Below the pieces are notes generated by a model. That model did not search any database, was not told where the DNA came from, and saw nothing but the letters and a program-made list of their open reading frames with translations. The translations under genes were made by a program, and so were the position numbers. From assembly GCA_029260735.1 (NCBI GenBank), contig JAJDCR010000142.1:1-64000 (forward strand): a stretch of DNA of 64,000 nt. Reading direction: 5' to 3'. The stretch's first letter is position 1. The number at the start of each line of letters is the position of its first letter. This document shows, one piece after another, positions 1 to 9,517 of this stretch. The DNA is from Planctomycetota bacterium (lineage in GTDB: Bacteria; Planctomycetota; Uabimicrobiia; Uabimicrobiales; Uabimicrobiaceae).

Positions 1-119
1 GTGGGCGTGGCTCCTGCCTTGCTGGGTTTTTTTTTTGCTCCTTTTATTTTAATCTACCCAATTCTCCTGCACGTCTGTTGCCTCGCCCTCCACCCCTCGC
101 GCTTTGCAGTAAGAAAAAT

Positions 120-2672
120 CTAGTCATCCAAAGTAACCCTAACATCTCCTGCCACCTTACTAGAAGCTACCTTCACCTGAAAAGAAGAATTACCTTCCTC
201 CTGATACCAGCCTTGAACAGCTTTAGTAAAGGACTTAGATGAAGTAAACTTCTTCAAAGTAATGGAGCCTAGTTCTACTCGAGAGACAGTTTTGTTTCCT
301 TCTGGGTAAACAGTCCAGCTAAAGCGACGTTGTTCTTTTGAGTTACTCCGCAAGACTATCGTGTTACCTTGTTCTTCTGCTTCAAAACGACTGCCATCGT
401 AGAGAGTGAATTGGCAAAATTCGCTTGGATAGACTTGTAAACGTAAATGGTCTTTTTTCTGCTCCCAAGTAACAACGCTTGGGTCTGTCGCCGGAGCGAG
501 AGTATCTATCTCAGGATCAGCTAGAGGAATAATACTTCCCTTTTTGACAAAGAGAGGTAGGGTATCGAGAGGAGCTTGATAGATAAATTGGGTGGGGCCC
601 TGATAAACCTTTTGATTCCAGTAATCGACCCACTGACCTTCAGGAAGATAGACTTTACGTTCACGGGCTTCTTGGTAAACAGGAGCCACCAGAAGATTAT
701 CTCCGAACATGTATTCAAAATTTTCTTGAGAAGCTTGGTAGTCTTTAGGGTAGTGCATAAAAAGAGCACGCATGATAGGAAGACCCGTTCGTCCCGATTC
801 GTGAACATAGGTGTAAAGGTAAGGAAAAAGATCTGTGTGTAGGCGAGAGTACTTACGATAGATATCTAAAGTTTCTTGGTCAAAAGTTTCCATATCCCAA
901 GGTCGGTGGTTGCCTCCTCCTCCTAGTTGCATAACAGGAGATAGGGCTGCGAATTGCGTCCAGCGAATCAGAGATTCTTTGGTTGGAGTTCCTTTCTTAA
1001 AGCCACCTATATCAGAACCATAGTAGGGAAAGCCAGAAAGACTGACACTGATTCCACCGGCAATAGCTGCTGGTAAGCCTCCTACAATACCATCTTTGTG
1101 GAAACTAAAGTCGTTGTCTAAGTCTCCAGGCCAAATACAAGGGTTATTTACTTGGTCTCCAAAGGCCCCTGTACGACAAATCAAAAATCCATTGCCGTCA
1201 TATTTCTTCTGAATTACTTCATTGAAAGTCCGGTGGTAGTCCATACGATAACTACCGACATCGACAATTTTTTTGCCGTTGCTGTAGAATTTAAAACCGG
1301 GATCTTGAAGATAAGGAAGACGAAAAGCGGTAACCCCATCTTCAATTTCTCCGTAATCGAGTTTCCAGCCAGAAATTCCTATTTCCATACAACTATTGAT
1401 TTTTTCCTGCCACCAGGATCTTACCTCTGCTTTATGAAAATCAACAGGAGCTCCATAACCATTTGCCCAAGGCATCAAAAAAGCTTCCTTATCTTGCTTA
1501 TCAAAGGCAAGAAAGTAACGTTTGGACCAAGCATCGGCATACTGAGCGCTATTTTCATTGACAAATTCACTTGACCAAAAAGCAACTTTATAACCTCTAG
1601 CTTGCATATCTTGAAATAGACGAGAAGGATCAGGGAACTGCTTAGGATCAATTTTGAAGTTATTGTAATCGGTTTGCCATGGATTATCGATCCAAATGAC
1701 ACTACCAGGAAGATTGTGGTGACGCATTTCCTTCATGTCATCGTAGATCTCGTCTTCAAACCCAATGACATTACGCCACTGATGAGGGGCAAAAACCCAC
1801 TGGGGATAAACAGGAGGTAGGCCTGTCATGGCCATATACTCTTGGCAGACTTTTTTGGGATCAGAGTCACTGATAAAAAAGAATTCTAGATAATCACTAT
1901 CAAAAGCAAAGCGACTTAAATCAGAGAAAGAAGCTCCCATATCAAAGTAGCCTCGGCGACGGATGGGAGAGAATACCCCAAAGTCTTCGCTACTCATGTA
2001 AAAAGGGACTAAAACGTGAGTTTTGTTATGGGTAGATTTGCTTTGCGGGGAATACTCTGGCTGCATACCTCGAACAAAGCCTCGGCAATTGGCTTGGTCA
2101 AAATGCTGACCAAGAGCAAAAAAGCTCTCTGTTCCTGTATTGGCAAATGTTTCACTGAAATTCCATACCCCTTTACTTTTAGAGAGGCTTGCCTTCAGGT
2201 GAAAAACATGCTCTTTCGGAAAGTGAATATTTACTTTCATGTGAATTACAGAAAGATCGTCTAACTCTGTCGTCGAGCAAATTAAACTAACAACACCATT
2301 TTCTTCTGTCCATTCAACTACCTTATTTACCCGGAAGGTTTCTCCGGGAGCTATCTCTTGTCCTAACTCCCAAATTCGAGTAGTGCGATCTACCCGGTAG
2401 GTTAGAGGAGAGAATGGGCGTTCATCAAGATAATAGGCCCAAGGAGTGGTCGGAGGAGCAGGAGGATTACCACCTTGTCGAGGGTCTCCTTCGGTAGTGA
2501 GTAGTTTTCCTGCTTGGTTGTGAACAGACATCCGCCAAGGATTTTTTTCGATGGTAATTTTTAATTTACTGGTAGAGATGACCAGATTCTGTGAATTTTC
2601 ACTAACTTCTAAGGCAAATGAAAATGTGAAAGCGCAAAGAAGAAAGCATAAAAAAAGAGTATATTGACGCAC
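120..2672 (-). CDS. Secreted GH31 family alpha-glycosidase
   Basis: This 850-residue protein is a glycoside hydrolase family 31 enzyme, which hydrolyses alpha-glucosidic or alpha-xylosidic bonds with retention. A hydrophobic N-terminal signal (residues 1-20) suggests export to the periplasm or cell surface. The probable nucleophile is Asp439 in GWKLDYGE and the probable acid/base is Asp517 in WPGDLDND. The GSDIGGF and PVMQLGGGGNHRPW segments and the C-terminal beta-domains (PVYQEARERKVYLPEGQW) are also typical of the family. Length is normal. Translation starts at GTG, with a strong AGGGGAGA ribosome-binding site six bases upstream. The gene stands alone, and the motifs do not decide between glucosidase, xylosidase or another GH31 activity. 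Confidence 0.9.
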   Translation of the reverse strand: MRQYTLFLCFLLCAFTFSFALEVSENSQNLVISTSKLKITIEKNPWRMSVHNQAGKLLTTEGDPRQGGNPPAPPTTPWAYYLDERPFSPLTYRVDRTTRIWELGQEIAPGETFRVNKVVEWTEENGVVSLICSTTELDDLSVIHMKVNIHFPKEHVFHLKASLSKSKGVWNFSETFANTGTESFFALGQHFDQANCRGFVRGMQPEYSPQSKSTHNKTHVLVPFYMSSEDFGVFSPIRRRGYFDMGASFSDLSRFAFDSDYLEFFFISDSDPKKVCQEYMAMTGLPPVYPQWVFAPHQWRNVIGFEDEIYDDMKEMRHHNLPGSVIWIDNPWQTDYNNFKIDPKQFPDPSRLFQDMQARGYKVAFWSSEFVNENSAQYADAWSKRYFLAFDKQDKEAFLMPWANGYGAPVDFHKAEVRSWWQEKINSCMEIGISGWKLDYGEIEDGVTAFRLPYLQDPGFKFYSNGKKIVDVGSYRMDYHRTFNEVIQKKYDGNGFLICRTGAFGDQVNNPCIWPGDLDNDFSFHKDGIVGGLPAAIAGGISVSLSGFPYYGSDIGGFKKGTPTKESLIRWTQFAALSPVMQLGGGGNHRPWDMETFDQETLDIYRKYSRLHTDLFPYLYTYVHESGRTGLPIMRALFMHYPKDYQASQENFEYMFGDNLLVAPVYQEARERKVYLPEGQWVDYWNQKVYQGPTQFIYQAPLDTLPLFVKKGSIIPLADPEIDTLAPATDPSVVTWEQKKDHLRLQVYPSEFCQFTLYDGSRFEAEEQGNTIVLRSNSKEQRRFSWTVYPEGNKTVSRVELGSITLKKFTSSKSFTKAVQGWYQEEGNSSFQVKVASSKVAGDVRVTLDD

Positions 2673-2696
2673 TTTTTCTCCCCTTAATATCTAGAC

Positions 2697-3060
2697 AAGA
2701 ATTCCTATGAACCTACTTTCGTCAGTCAAATGAAAGTATTTTTCTTTTTTCAAGTCGGGCTGTAAGTTAATTAAATCGAACCCAGAATCCAGTAGCCAGC
2801 ATCGAACCCCGGCTTCGCTTCGGGGTAAAATCAAGAACTGACTTTGTTTCTTCGTAATTCGAGTCGTACTCGTAATCATAATCGTACTCGTAATCGAAAA
2901 TAAAAAAAGATTACGATTATGATTACGATTAAGATTAAGATTACGAATCGAGTCACGATTTTTATCGGGCTATAATTCCTATGAATATTGAAGTCCGTTA
3001 GAAGTAGCCTGTAGGAAAACAGAGTGATTTCTTGATTTTCTACTGACTACTGGCTACAAG
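2697..3060. repeat. Repeat-rich intergenic island with GATTAC-type inverted repeat
   Basis: This non-coding stretch between the GH31 gene and lon holds several degenerate repeats. Bases 2851-2896 are a run of CGTAATC/CGTACTC-like units. They are mirrored by GATTAC/GATTAA units at 2909-2958 across a short A-rich spacer, so the two halves could fold into a long imperfect hairpin; a 16-base block of the arms matches exactly. A small GC hairpin lies at 2806-2826 (ACCCCG/CGGGGT). The 11-mer ATTCCTATGAA occurs near 2700 and again near 2975. I see no convincing gene here. It looks like decayed mobile or slipped-strand repeat DNA. Confidence 0.6.
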
Positions 3061-3439
3061 AATATTTGTATAGGATAAAATCGTTATTTTAGCAAATTTC
3101 ATTTTTATTTGGCAATTCTATTTTCAATTTATCGCCAGGCAATGAATTGAAGTATATACATTTTGACAGAGTTAAGGCGAATTTTCGTTAAAAAGAGACA
3201 CATTATTTGGGATTGTTTTTTCCTCTTTCTTTTTTTTACTTTCTCTACCGCTTTTCTTTTTCTTAAATAATTTCTGAGGTAGCCGTCTTTTTTTTCCAGA
3301 AAGCAGCCCTTACAGAGAGCTGCATTTCTTTCATTGGCTTGCTTTTTGCGACGAACTTACGTAAAGATGTGTAATAAAAGAAAAATATTTGCAAAATATG
3401 AATTTTGACAAAGATGAGAGAACAAAAGGATACAACACC

Positions 3440-5830
3440 ATGAAAGAGAAATTAGAGCAAACTTACTTGCCTGTGATTGCTTTAGACCAATCCGTTCTTT
3501 TTCCCGGAACAAAAGTGCTCATCTCTTTGAAAAAAGAGAATGGGGTCACTCTAGTTGAAAAAGCTAAAGAAACAGACGGTTATATTTTAGCTTTGGCTAA
3601 AAAAACGAATGCTCCAGGAAAAAAACTAAACCCTGAAGAACTATACCAAACAGGGACTTTGGCTCATATTGACAATTTGGCACATCTCATGGGAAAAGGC
3701 TATGCTTTAGAAGTGACAGGAGAATCGAGAGTAAAAGTCCTTGATTTTCGCGAAGGAGAAAACTTCCTAGAAGCAACGAGTATAATAGCTATAGACGAAA
3801 TTGATGTTAATGATGAAACCTTAAATGCTTTCCATAAAAATATCCAAGAGCTTGCTTTGGAGATTTTAGATCTTCTGGAATCAGAACCTGATTTTCGGAA
3901 AAAGGTCGAAACTATTGAAGACCCTATTGAACTAATTCATACCTGTGCCCAAAATCTTCCCTTATCCAAAGAAGAAAAGCAAGATTTGATTGAAATTGAT
4001 TCTATTAAAATTAAGGGATTAAAAATCCTTGGCCTCCTAGTCGAAAGAAAAGAAGGACTTGAGCTACAATCAGAAATGGCAGAGAAGTTGACTCGTAAAG
4101 TAGGGAAAGCTCATAGAGAAAGTATTCTTCGTGAGCAATTACGAGCTATTCAAGAAGAACTTGAAGAAGATGAACCCTCGGAAGCGGAAAAATACGAGAA
4201 AAAAATTATTGAAGCAGACATGCCTGAAGAAGTAAATAAAATTGCTTGCGAAGAGTTAAAACGCCTCCTCAATATACCTTCTTCATCTCCCGAGCATCAT
4301 GTTATCCGCACTTACTTAGATACTTTGCTCGCTCTTCCTTGGAATATCAAAGATGAGGAAGAAATAGATTTGGATAAAGCCCGAGAAATTCTGGAACGAG
4401 ACCACTACGGACTTAAAAAAATTAAAAGCCGTATCATCCAACATCTTGCCGTTATGAAACTAAAAAAAGAAAGAAAAGGCTCTATCCTCCTTCTTGTAGG
4501 TCCTCCAGGAGTAGGAAAAACCAGTTTAGGAAAAAGTATCGCGGAAGCTTTAGGACGGAAATTCGTCAGAATCAGCTTAGGTGGGGTTCGGGATGATTCT
4601 GAAGTAAGAGGGCATCGTCGAACGTACATTGGTTCGATGCCTGGTCGTATCATTCAAGGGATCAAAAGATCGGGAGCAAAAAACCCTGTCTTTGTTTTGG
4701 ATGAAATAGATAAACTTTCTCGGGGATTCACGGGTGACCCGGCAAGTGCTCTTTTGGAAGTCCTAGATCCAGAGCAAAATGATAATTTTTTAGATCATTA
4801 CCTTGATGTAGCTTATGATCTTTCCCATGTTTTCTTTATTGCAACCGCTAACTCTCTTGATGGTATTCCTGGGCCTTTGAGAGATCGCTTAGAAATTATT
4901 GAAGTTAGCGGATACACCGAGGAAGAAAAACTTAATATTTCTGAAAAGTATCTTGTCCCTAAGCAACTAAAAGAGCATGGGATAAGCGAAAAGCAATTGC
5001 TCATTCACAAAGATGCGCAGCAAGAAATCATCGAACGATACAGCCGAGAGGCCGGAGTGAGAGAATTACAACGTAATCTTGCGACAATTTGCCGAGTTTC
5101 TTCAGAGAAAATTTTGGATGAAGAAACCCCTCTTCCGGTAGAAGCTCGTCAGAAAGACTTAGAAGATATTCTTGGTCCGACAAAATTTGATCATCAAATG
5201 GCCGAAGTAAGCTCTTTCCCGGGAGTAGTTACGGGACTAGCCTGGACATCCCTCGGAGGAGAAATTCTTTTTGTGGAAGCTGGTCTGATGCCAGGAAAAG
5301 GAGACCTTATTTTAACAGGACAACTTGGGAATGTGATGAAAGAATCTGCTCAAATTGCTTTGAGTTTAGTCCGGTCTAAAATTCCCATGGTAAGCCCTGA
5401 CTTCCAGTTTGATAAACATGATATCCATGTTCATGTTCCTTCGGGAGCTATTCCCAAAGATGGGCCTTCTGCTGGGATAACTATGTTAACAGCGATTGCT
5501 TCTTTAGTTCTCAACCGTCCAGTGAATCCAAAAATAGGAATGACCGGAGAAATAACTTTGCGAGGTGTTGTTATGCCCGTAGGAGGAATTAAAGAAAAAA
5601 TTCTAGCTGCTCATCGGGCAGGAATTCAAAAAATCTTGCTCTGTAAAAAGAATGAAAAAGATCTTCGAGAAATTCCCAAAAAAGTTCGTTCAGAAATGCA
5701 ATTTGAATTTGTCGAAACGGCTTCTGATGTCTTAAAGATTGCTCTAAACACAAACAGCATTGAGGATTTACCTTATACCACTTTTCATCATCAGAATTTA
5801 GCTAAAACAAAAATTCTTCCGAGCATATAA
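3440..5830 (+). CDS. lon: ATP-dependent Lon protease
   Basis: This is a 796-residue Lon (La) protease of the bacterial LonA type, a cytosolic AAA+ hexamer that degrades misfolded and regulatory proteins. The N-terminal substrate-binding LAN domain starts at [14 protein letters not shown]. The Walker A motif GPPGVGKT lies at about residues 354-361, followed by the Walker B motif FVLDEIDKL. The catalytic dyad is Ser677 in KDGPSAGI and Lys718 in GGIKEK. The frame stays open upstream to a TTG at 3389 and an ATG at 3398. The ATG at 3440 has the best ribosome-binding site (AAAGGA, nine bases upstream) and gives the usual Lon N-terminus. I found no CIRCE-type heat-shock operator upstream. Confidence 0.96.
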   Translation: MKEKLEQTYLPVIALDQSVLFPGTKVLISLKKENGVTLVEKAKETDGYILALAKKTNAPGKKLNPEELYQTGTLAHIDNLAHLMGKGYALEVTGESRVKVLDFREGENFLEATSIIAIDEIDVNDETLNAFHKNIQELALEILDLLESEPDFRKKVETIEDPIELIHTCAQNLPLSKEEKQDLIEIDSIKIKGLKILGLLVERKEGLELQSEMAEKLTRKVGKAHRESILREQLRAIQEELEEDEPSEAEKYEKKIIEADMPEEVNKIACEELKRLLNIPSSSPEHHVIRTYLDTLLALPWNIKDEEEIDLDKAREILERDHYGLKKIKSRIIQHLAVMKLKKERKGSILLLVGPPGVGKTSLGKSIAEALGRKFVRISLGGVRDDSEVRGHRRTYIGSMPGRIIQGIKRSGAKNPVFVLDEIDKLSRGFTGDPASALLEVLDPEQNDNFLDHYLDVAYDLSHVFFIATANSLDGIPGPLRDRLEIIEVSGYTEEEKLNISEKYLVPKQLKEHGISEKQLLIHKDAQQEIIERYSREAGVRELQRNLATICRVSSEKILDEETPLPVEARQKDLEDILGPTKFDHQMAEVSSFPGVVTGLAWTSLGGEILFVEAGLMPGKGDLILTGQLGNVMKESAQIALSLVRSKIPMVSPDFQFDKHDIHVHVPSGAIPKDGPSAGITMLTAIASLVLNRPVNPKIGMTGEITLRGVVMPVGGIKEKILAAHRAGIQKILLCKKNEKDLREIPKKVRSEMQFEFVETASDVLKIALNTNSIEDLPYTTFHHQNLAKTKILPSI

Positions 5831-5880
5831 AATAATAACAGGCATTAAAACTTGAAAAATAATGCCTGTTATTATTTTAT
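5827..5880 (+). terminator. Perfect 21-bp hairpin after lon
   Basis: The arms 5827-5847 and 5860-5880 are exact reverse complements separated by a 12-base loop. The left arm overlaps the lon stop codon. The AT-rich outer stem ends in TTATTTTAT, so this is a likely terminator for lon. Its 34-base core is nearly identical to the hairpin at 6844-6877 in the opposite orientation. Confidence 0.8.
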
Positions 5881-6031
5881 CACTTAAGAAAACTTAAAAC
5901 GGAAAACTGAAAAAAACTGGTACTTTATGCAAATCTAAAGTATGGAATTTTACTTGTATTTTAAGGAATTTTGGGTTAGGATGAAGAGTAGAAGACTTAT
6001 TTAGAAAAATAATAAGAAAAGGTGTTTTAAG

Positions 6032-6787
6032 ATGAAAAAAGAAATTTGCTTTGTTTTTTTGTTTTGCTTTTGCTCTTTATCCCTCCAAGCCACACTACTT
6101 GACGGCTTAGTCGCTCATTTAACTTTTGATGGTAATGCTAATGATATTAGTGGTAATGGAAATAATGGAACAGAAGTAAATGGGGTGACATACGGGAATG
6201 GTGTTTTTGGACAAGCGGCTGTACTTGACGGAATAGATGATCACATTTTGCTCGGTAGTAATGGTTATAGCACTTCTGTTGGAGCGATTTCTGTTTGGGC
6301 CCAGAGAACATCTGGTGGGGTCAGCGTTTTTACTCAGTATTTAACTGACACAAGCCGAATGAAAATTTTTACCAGTGGACAAGCCAGAGCTTTTAGTGGC
6401 TTTGGAAGTACCTTGCATAATCTCATCGGGCCCGACTATGAAGACAACACTGCTTTCCACCATATAGTTTTGAACTACAACTTTCCTGCCGGAGAGCATT
6501 CTCTCTTTGTCGATGGAGTTCTCGCTGCAAGCATTAGTGATTCAAACGCCCCTACTCCCGTAGCTCCCGGAACACTTGTTATCGGTGCTGACAAGGACTT
6601 CGACATACAAACTCCTGACAATCTTAATAATCATTTAGGGGGAGCGGTTGATGAGCTTCGTATTTACAATCGACTGTTGCTCCAAGAAGAAATCACAGAG
6701 TTGTCTACAGTCGTCCCAGAACCTTCCTCCGTTTTTCTACTCTTCCTCTCCATTCTTTTTTTGAGCAATAAAAAAAGAACCCACTAG
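6032..6787 (+). CDS. LamG-domain PEP-CTERM surface protein
   Basis: This 251-residue exported protein starts with a signal peptide (about residues 1-20) and carries a concanavalin/LamG-like beta-sandwich. Its opening HLTFDGNANDISGNGNNG and C-terminal DELRIYNRLL segments are typical of LamG_3 domains, which bind carbohydrate or act as adhesins. The last 25 residues follow the PEP-CTERM pattern: VPEP, a hydrophobic helix (FLLFLSILFL), then a basic tail NKKR. Such proteins are thought to be processed by an exosortase and linked to exopolysaccharide export. No exosortase is in this window. A ribosome-binding site (AAAGGTG) lies seven bases before the ATG. The gene sits between two related hairpins. 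Confidence 0.85.
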   Translation: MKKEICFVFLFCFCSLSLQATLLDGLVAHLTFDGNANDISGNGNNGTEVNGVTYGNGVFGQAAVLDGIDDHILLGSNGYSTSVGAISVWAQRTSGGVSVFTQYLTDTSRMKIFTSGQARAFSGFGSTLHNLIGPDYEDNTAFHHIVLNYNFPAGEHSLFVDGVLAASISDSNAPTPVAPGTLVIGADKDFDIQTPDNLNNHLGGAVDELRIYNRLLLQEEITELSTVVPEPSSVFLLFLSILFLSNKKRTH

Positions 6788-6835
6788 TTCATTTGCAATC
6801 TAACAAATAATAGTTTTTAGATTTTCAAATAGCAT

Positions 6836-6885
6836 AAAAAAAGAACCGGCATTATTTTTCAGGTTTTAATGCCGGTTCTTTTTTT
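6836..6885. terminator. 19-bp hairpin terminator, related to the post-lon hairpin
   Basis: The arms 6836-6854 and 6867-6885 are perfect reverse complements around a 12-base loop, with an A run on one side and a T run on the other. It can therefore terminate in both directions. Read on the minus strand, its 34-base core differs from 5837-5870 at only three positions, two of which form a compensating base pair. Confidence 0.8.
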
Positions 6886-6965
6886 ATTATTCAATCCTTC
6901 TTCTATATTATTGGTTTCATATAATCATAATGAAAACCATTTTTCTAAACATAGAAGGAACTAGA

Positions 6966-7124
6966 ATGAAAGATAGCAAATTAATCTCCCCACTTTGTCT
7001 TTACTTAGACTGCTTCTCTCACTACATTAACGAATTTATCCATAAAACAGGCTATACTATTTTCTCAGAAAAAATCCACCCAAGCAATCCCCTCGTTTGG
7101 CAGAAATATTGGCATCCTCCCTAA
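6966..7124 (+). CDS. Possible small protein of 52 residues
   Basis: This short reading frame begins at an ATG preceded by AGAAGGA with a six-base spacer, a good ribosome-binding site. It encodes 52 residues with no recognised domain; the middle contains CLYLDCFSHYINEF. The frame is open upstream to another ATG at 6930, which lacks a comparable site. It lies between the two PEP-CTERM genes. I do not recognise it, and it could be a chance frame. Confidence 0.3.
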   Translation: MKDSKLISPLCLYLDCFSHYINEFIHKTGYTIFSEKIHPSNPLVWQKYWHPP

Positions 7125-7169
7125 GGGAATAATCTAAGTAATAGAAATAAGTATTAACTTAGCAAAAGC

Positions 7170-8084
7170 TTATGTCATCATCTTACGACTGGTTAGAAAA
7201 GCAATAGCAAAAGAAAGAAGTAAGAAACTGCCAGGTTCAGGAACAGCAGAGGAAAACGTATCACTAGTGTCAAAAGTTAAAAAAGTAGGAGTTCCTCCTG
7301 CCGAGGTAACAAAATTATCAATAAAAGCTCCCGTGGTAGGATTAAATCGCTCAATTGTATTGGAGGAAAAATTGGTGACATAAAGATTACCATCTGGGCC
7401 AAAAGTCATACCAAAGGGTGATGTTGATGAAATAAAAATAGAAACGGCTTGAGTACTCGCATTAACCTTAAGAATCTGTCCTAATCCTCGGTTTGCAATA
7501 AACAAGTCTCCGTTGTTGTTAAAAAGAATTCCCTCTGGAGTGCTAATTCCATCGGAAGAGTCTAAAAATACATCAATAAAAGCTCCGGTGGTTCCGTTAT
7601 AACGGAGGATTTGATTACTAAAACGACTACTGACATAGAGATTACCATCCGGGCCAAAAGTGAAATCATCTGGCCCACTCAGTCCTCCTCCCGAAGCAAA
7701 TATAGAAGAGGTGCCAGTGCTTAAATCTCGCTTAATGATCGCACTAGCAGTGCGCCCACCAATATAAAGATTGCCATCTGGACCAAATGATAAGCCCACA
7801 GGTAATCCTACAGAAAAACTATCCAGAACAGCCCCGGTGGTTCCATCATACTGAATGACTGAACTACTGCCAAAGGAAGCTCCATAAACAGTTCCATCTG
7901 GTGCAAAAGCAATTCCCTCTGGCGTGTTCACGCTTCCTTGGGTAAAATTTCCTAAGGAAGCTCCTGTATCTCCATCAAAGAGCAAAATTTGATTGCTGCC
8001 TTCACTACTCACATAAAGTAAGTTTGTTGCACCTACAAAGGGGATTAAAAAACTCAGACTGAGTATAATTAAAAGAGTTTTCAA
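7170..8084 (-). CDS. NHL-type beta-propeller PEP-CTERM protein
   Basis: This 304-residue exported protein has a signal peptide (residues 1-19), then about six repeats built around FGPDGNLYV and its variants. The repeats also share GTTGAFID-type turns. This is the pattern of NHL/SMP-30-like six-bladed propellers. The C-terminus VPEPGSFLLLSFAIAFL followed by TSRK is a PEP-CTERM sorting signal. The protein is probably anchored or released at the outer surface together with exopolysaccharide. Propellers of this sequence type mostly bind ligands, and no catalytic residues are evident. It is transcribed towards the LamG PEP-CTERM gene. Confidence 0.82.
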   Translation of the reverse strand: MKTLLIILSLSFLIPFVGATNLLYVSSEGSNQILLFDGDTGASLGNFTQGSVNTPEGIAFAPDGTVYGASFGSSSVIQYDGTTGAVLDSFSVGLPVGLSFGPDGNLYIGGRTASAIIKRDLSTGTSSIFASGGGLSGPDDFTFGPDGNLYVSSRFSNQILRYNGTTGAFIDVFLDSSDGISTPEGILFNNNGDLFIANRGLGQILKVNASTQAVSIFISSTSPFGMTFGPDGNLYVTNFSSNTIERFNPTTGAFIDNFVTSAGGTPTFLTFDTSDTFSSAVPEPGSFLLLSFAIAFLTSRKMMT

Positions 8085-8428
8085 TGTATTATCCTTTCAT
8101 TGATTCTCTTTTATAATACTAACAAAAACAGAAAAAAGCAAGAATTTTCGATTTTGCCTAACAATTAAGTTTATGAAATATTGTCTTTATTTTCTATCGA
8201 AATTTTCCCTCCCAAAAATATCTTAAAATAAATTTTATTTTATAGGAAATTTTAGAGTGATTTTGTGGTAAAAGATCTTTTCACGTCTTAGAATAAGACG
8301 TCTAAAATCACCATGCCTACTAATCTATAGCTAATTTTGTTTTTTCTTTCGTAGGTCTTAGAAAAATTTTGTTCTCCCAAAAGAGATAGATAGTTTTCTT
8401 GAAAACTCCTTAAGGAATAAAACAGTTC
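8085..8428. other. Divergent intergenic region with a short palindrome
   Basis: This AT-rich 344-base spacer separates the beta-propeller gene from the operon starting at 8429, so it should hold both promoters. The only clear structure is a perfect palindrome: ACGTCTTA (8283-8290) and TAAGACGT (8294-8301) around three bases. It could be an operator or a small hairpin. The partial unit GGTCTTAGAAAAA recurs near 8354. I could not pick out confident -35/-10 boxes. Confidence 0.35.
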
Positions 8429-9517
8429 ATGAAGAAAATTTCAGTTAATCCTCCCGATCTTCTTAGCGAAGCAGAAGGACAAATCCAGCAAGTTGTGGAA
8501 ATAATAAAATCTCAGCACCAAATTGCGAGTAACCTTGATAGTCCTCTCGAAGAGCGCTTAGAAGGGTATGAAGATATCATTGATTCGGAAGTGGGAGATA
8601 CAGATTTAGTTAGAGCACGTAATATAGAACGAGAAGTGGGGATACGACAAATTTATCTTAAGTTTGAGGGAGGTAACCCCACTGGCACTCAAAAAGATCG
8701 TATTGCCTTTTCTCAGTCCATGGATGCGCTTCGCCGGGGCTTTGATGGGATTACAGTTGCCACTTGTGGTAACTATGGTGTTGCTATTTCTTTAGCAGCA
8801 TCTTTAGCGGGACTAAATTGTGTGGTTCATATTCCAGAAGGCTACAAAACCAAGCGTATTGAAGAAATGGAGAAGCTGGGAGCAAAAATCCTCCGGGTTC
8901 CGGGAGACTATGAGAAAGCAGTGGAAGTGTCTCGGGAATTTGCGGAAAAACACGAAATTTACGATGCCAATCCAGGAGGAGCCAACACTGCTATACAACT
9001 ACGTGCTTATGGACAAATTGCTCATGAAATTTATGATGAACTCCGAGATGCTCCGTGGGCTGTTGCGGTACCTGTTTCCAATGGCACAACCCTAGCAGGA
9101 ATCTATAAGGGATTTCTCAGCCTATACCGGCGAGGAAAAACTTCTCGCATTCCCCGCATTATCGCAGGATCTTCCTACAAAAAGAATCCCATCGTTTATG
9201 CTTTTTTAAAGGGAATAAAGGAGTGTCATAATCTAAAACCAGAAAATATAAAGGAAACAAAAATTAATGAGCCCCTTATTAATTGGCATTCCATTGACGG
9301 AGATTTAGCTTTAGAAGCGATTCGAGCGAGCAAGGGGTGGGCCGTGGATGTCTCGGACAAAAACATGCTTCATTTTGCCCGGATGGTTCGCAAGCAGCAA
9401 GGGCTGACCGTTTTGCCTGCTTCTACTGTAGGTTTACCCGCTCTTTTAACCAAAAACGGCGAAGAAAATTTACCTCAAGATCGATTTGTTGTTGTTATAA
9501 CAGGGAGAAATTCATGA
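8429..9517 (+). CDS. Threonine-synthase-like PLP-dependent enzyme
   Basis: This 362-residue protein belongs to fold-type II PLP enzymes (threonine synthase, threonine dehydratase and cysteate synthase group). The PLP lysine is Lys89 in NPTGTQKDR, and ATCGNYG is the matching phosphate/substrate loop. It is longer at the N-terminus than catabolic dehydratases, with about 60 residues before the core. The stop codon overlaps the next start as ATGA, so it is translationally coupled to the DgcN-like gene. Given these neighbours it may act on a four- or five-carbon amino acid or a phosphorylated derivative rather than in ordinary threonine synthesis. The substrate is not readable from sequence. Confidence 0.8.
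   Translation: MKKISVNPPDLLSEAEGQIQQVVEIIKSQHQIASNLDSPLEERLEGYEDIIDSEVGDTDLVRARNIEREVGIRQIYLKFEGGNPTGTQKDRIAFSQSMDALRRGFDGITVATCGNYGVAISLAASLAGLNCVVHIPEGYKTKRIEEMEKLGAKILRVPGDYEKAVEVSREFAEKHEIYDANPGGANTAIQLRAYGQIAHEIYDELRDAPWAVAVPVSNGTTLAGIYKGFLSLYRRGKTSRIPRIIAGSSYKKNPIVYAFLKGIKECHNLKPENIKETKINEPLINWHSIDGDLALEAIRASKGWAVDVSDKNMLHFARMVRKQQGLTVLPASTVGLPALLTKNGEENLPQDRFVVVITGRNS

Noticed and set aside
1-119. Possible gene or RNA at the left edge
   Set aside because: The stretch is short with a long T run; no frame, hairpin or conserved motif could be supported.
2691-2879. A 62-codon minus-strand frame in the repeat island
   Set aside because: It lies within degenerate repeats and has no domain or ribosome-binding site; I treat it as non-coding.
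3100-3388. A CIRCE or sigma-32 heat-shock promoter before lon
   Set aside because: A TTGACA-like word occurs near 3164, but it has no matching -10 at proper spacing, and no inverted CIRCE repeat is present.
3389-3439. Upstream extension of Lon to a TTG at 3389 or an ATG at 3398
   Set aside because: Neither start has a clear ribosome-binding site; the ATG at 3440 has AAAGGA and gives the normal family N-terminus.
9337-9513. N-terminal extension of the DgcN-like protein into the preceding gene
   Set aside because: It overlaps the well-supported PLP-enzyme gene in another frame, while the ATG at 9514 has ATGA coupling and an AGGGAGA site.
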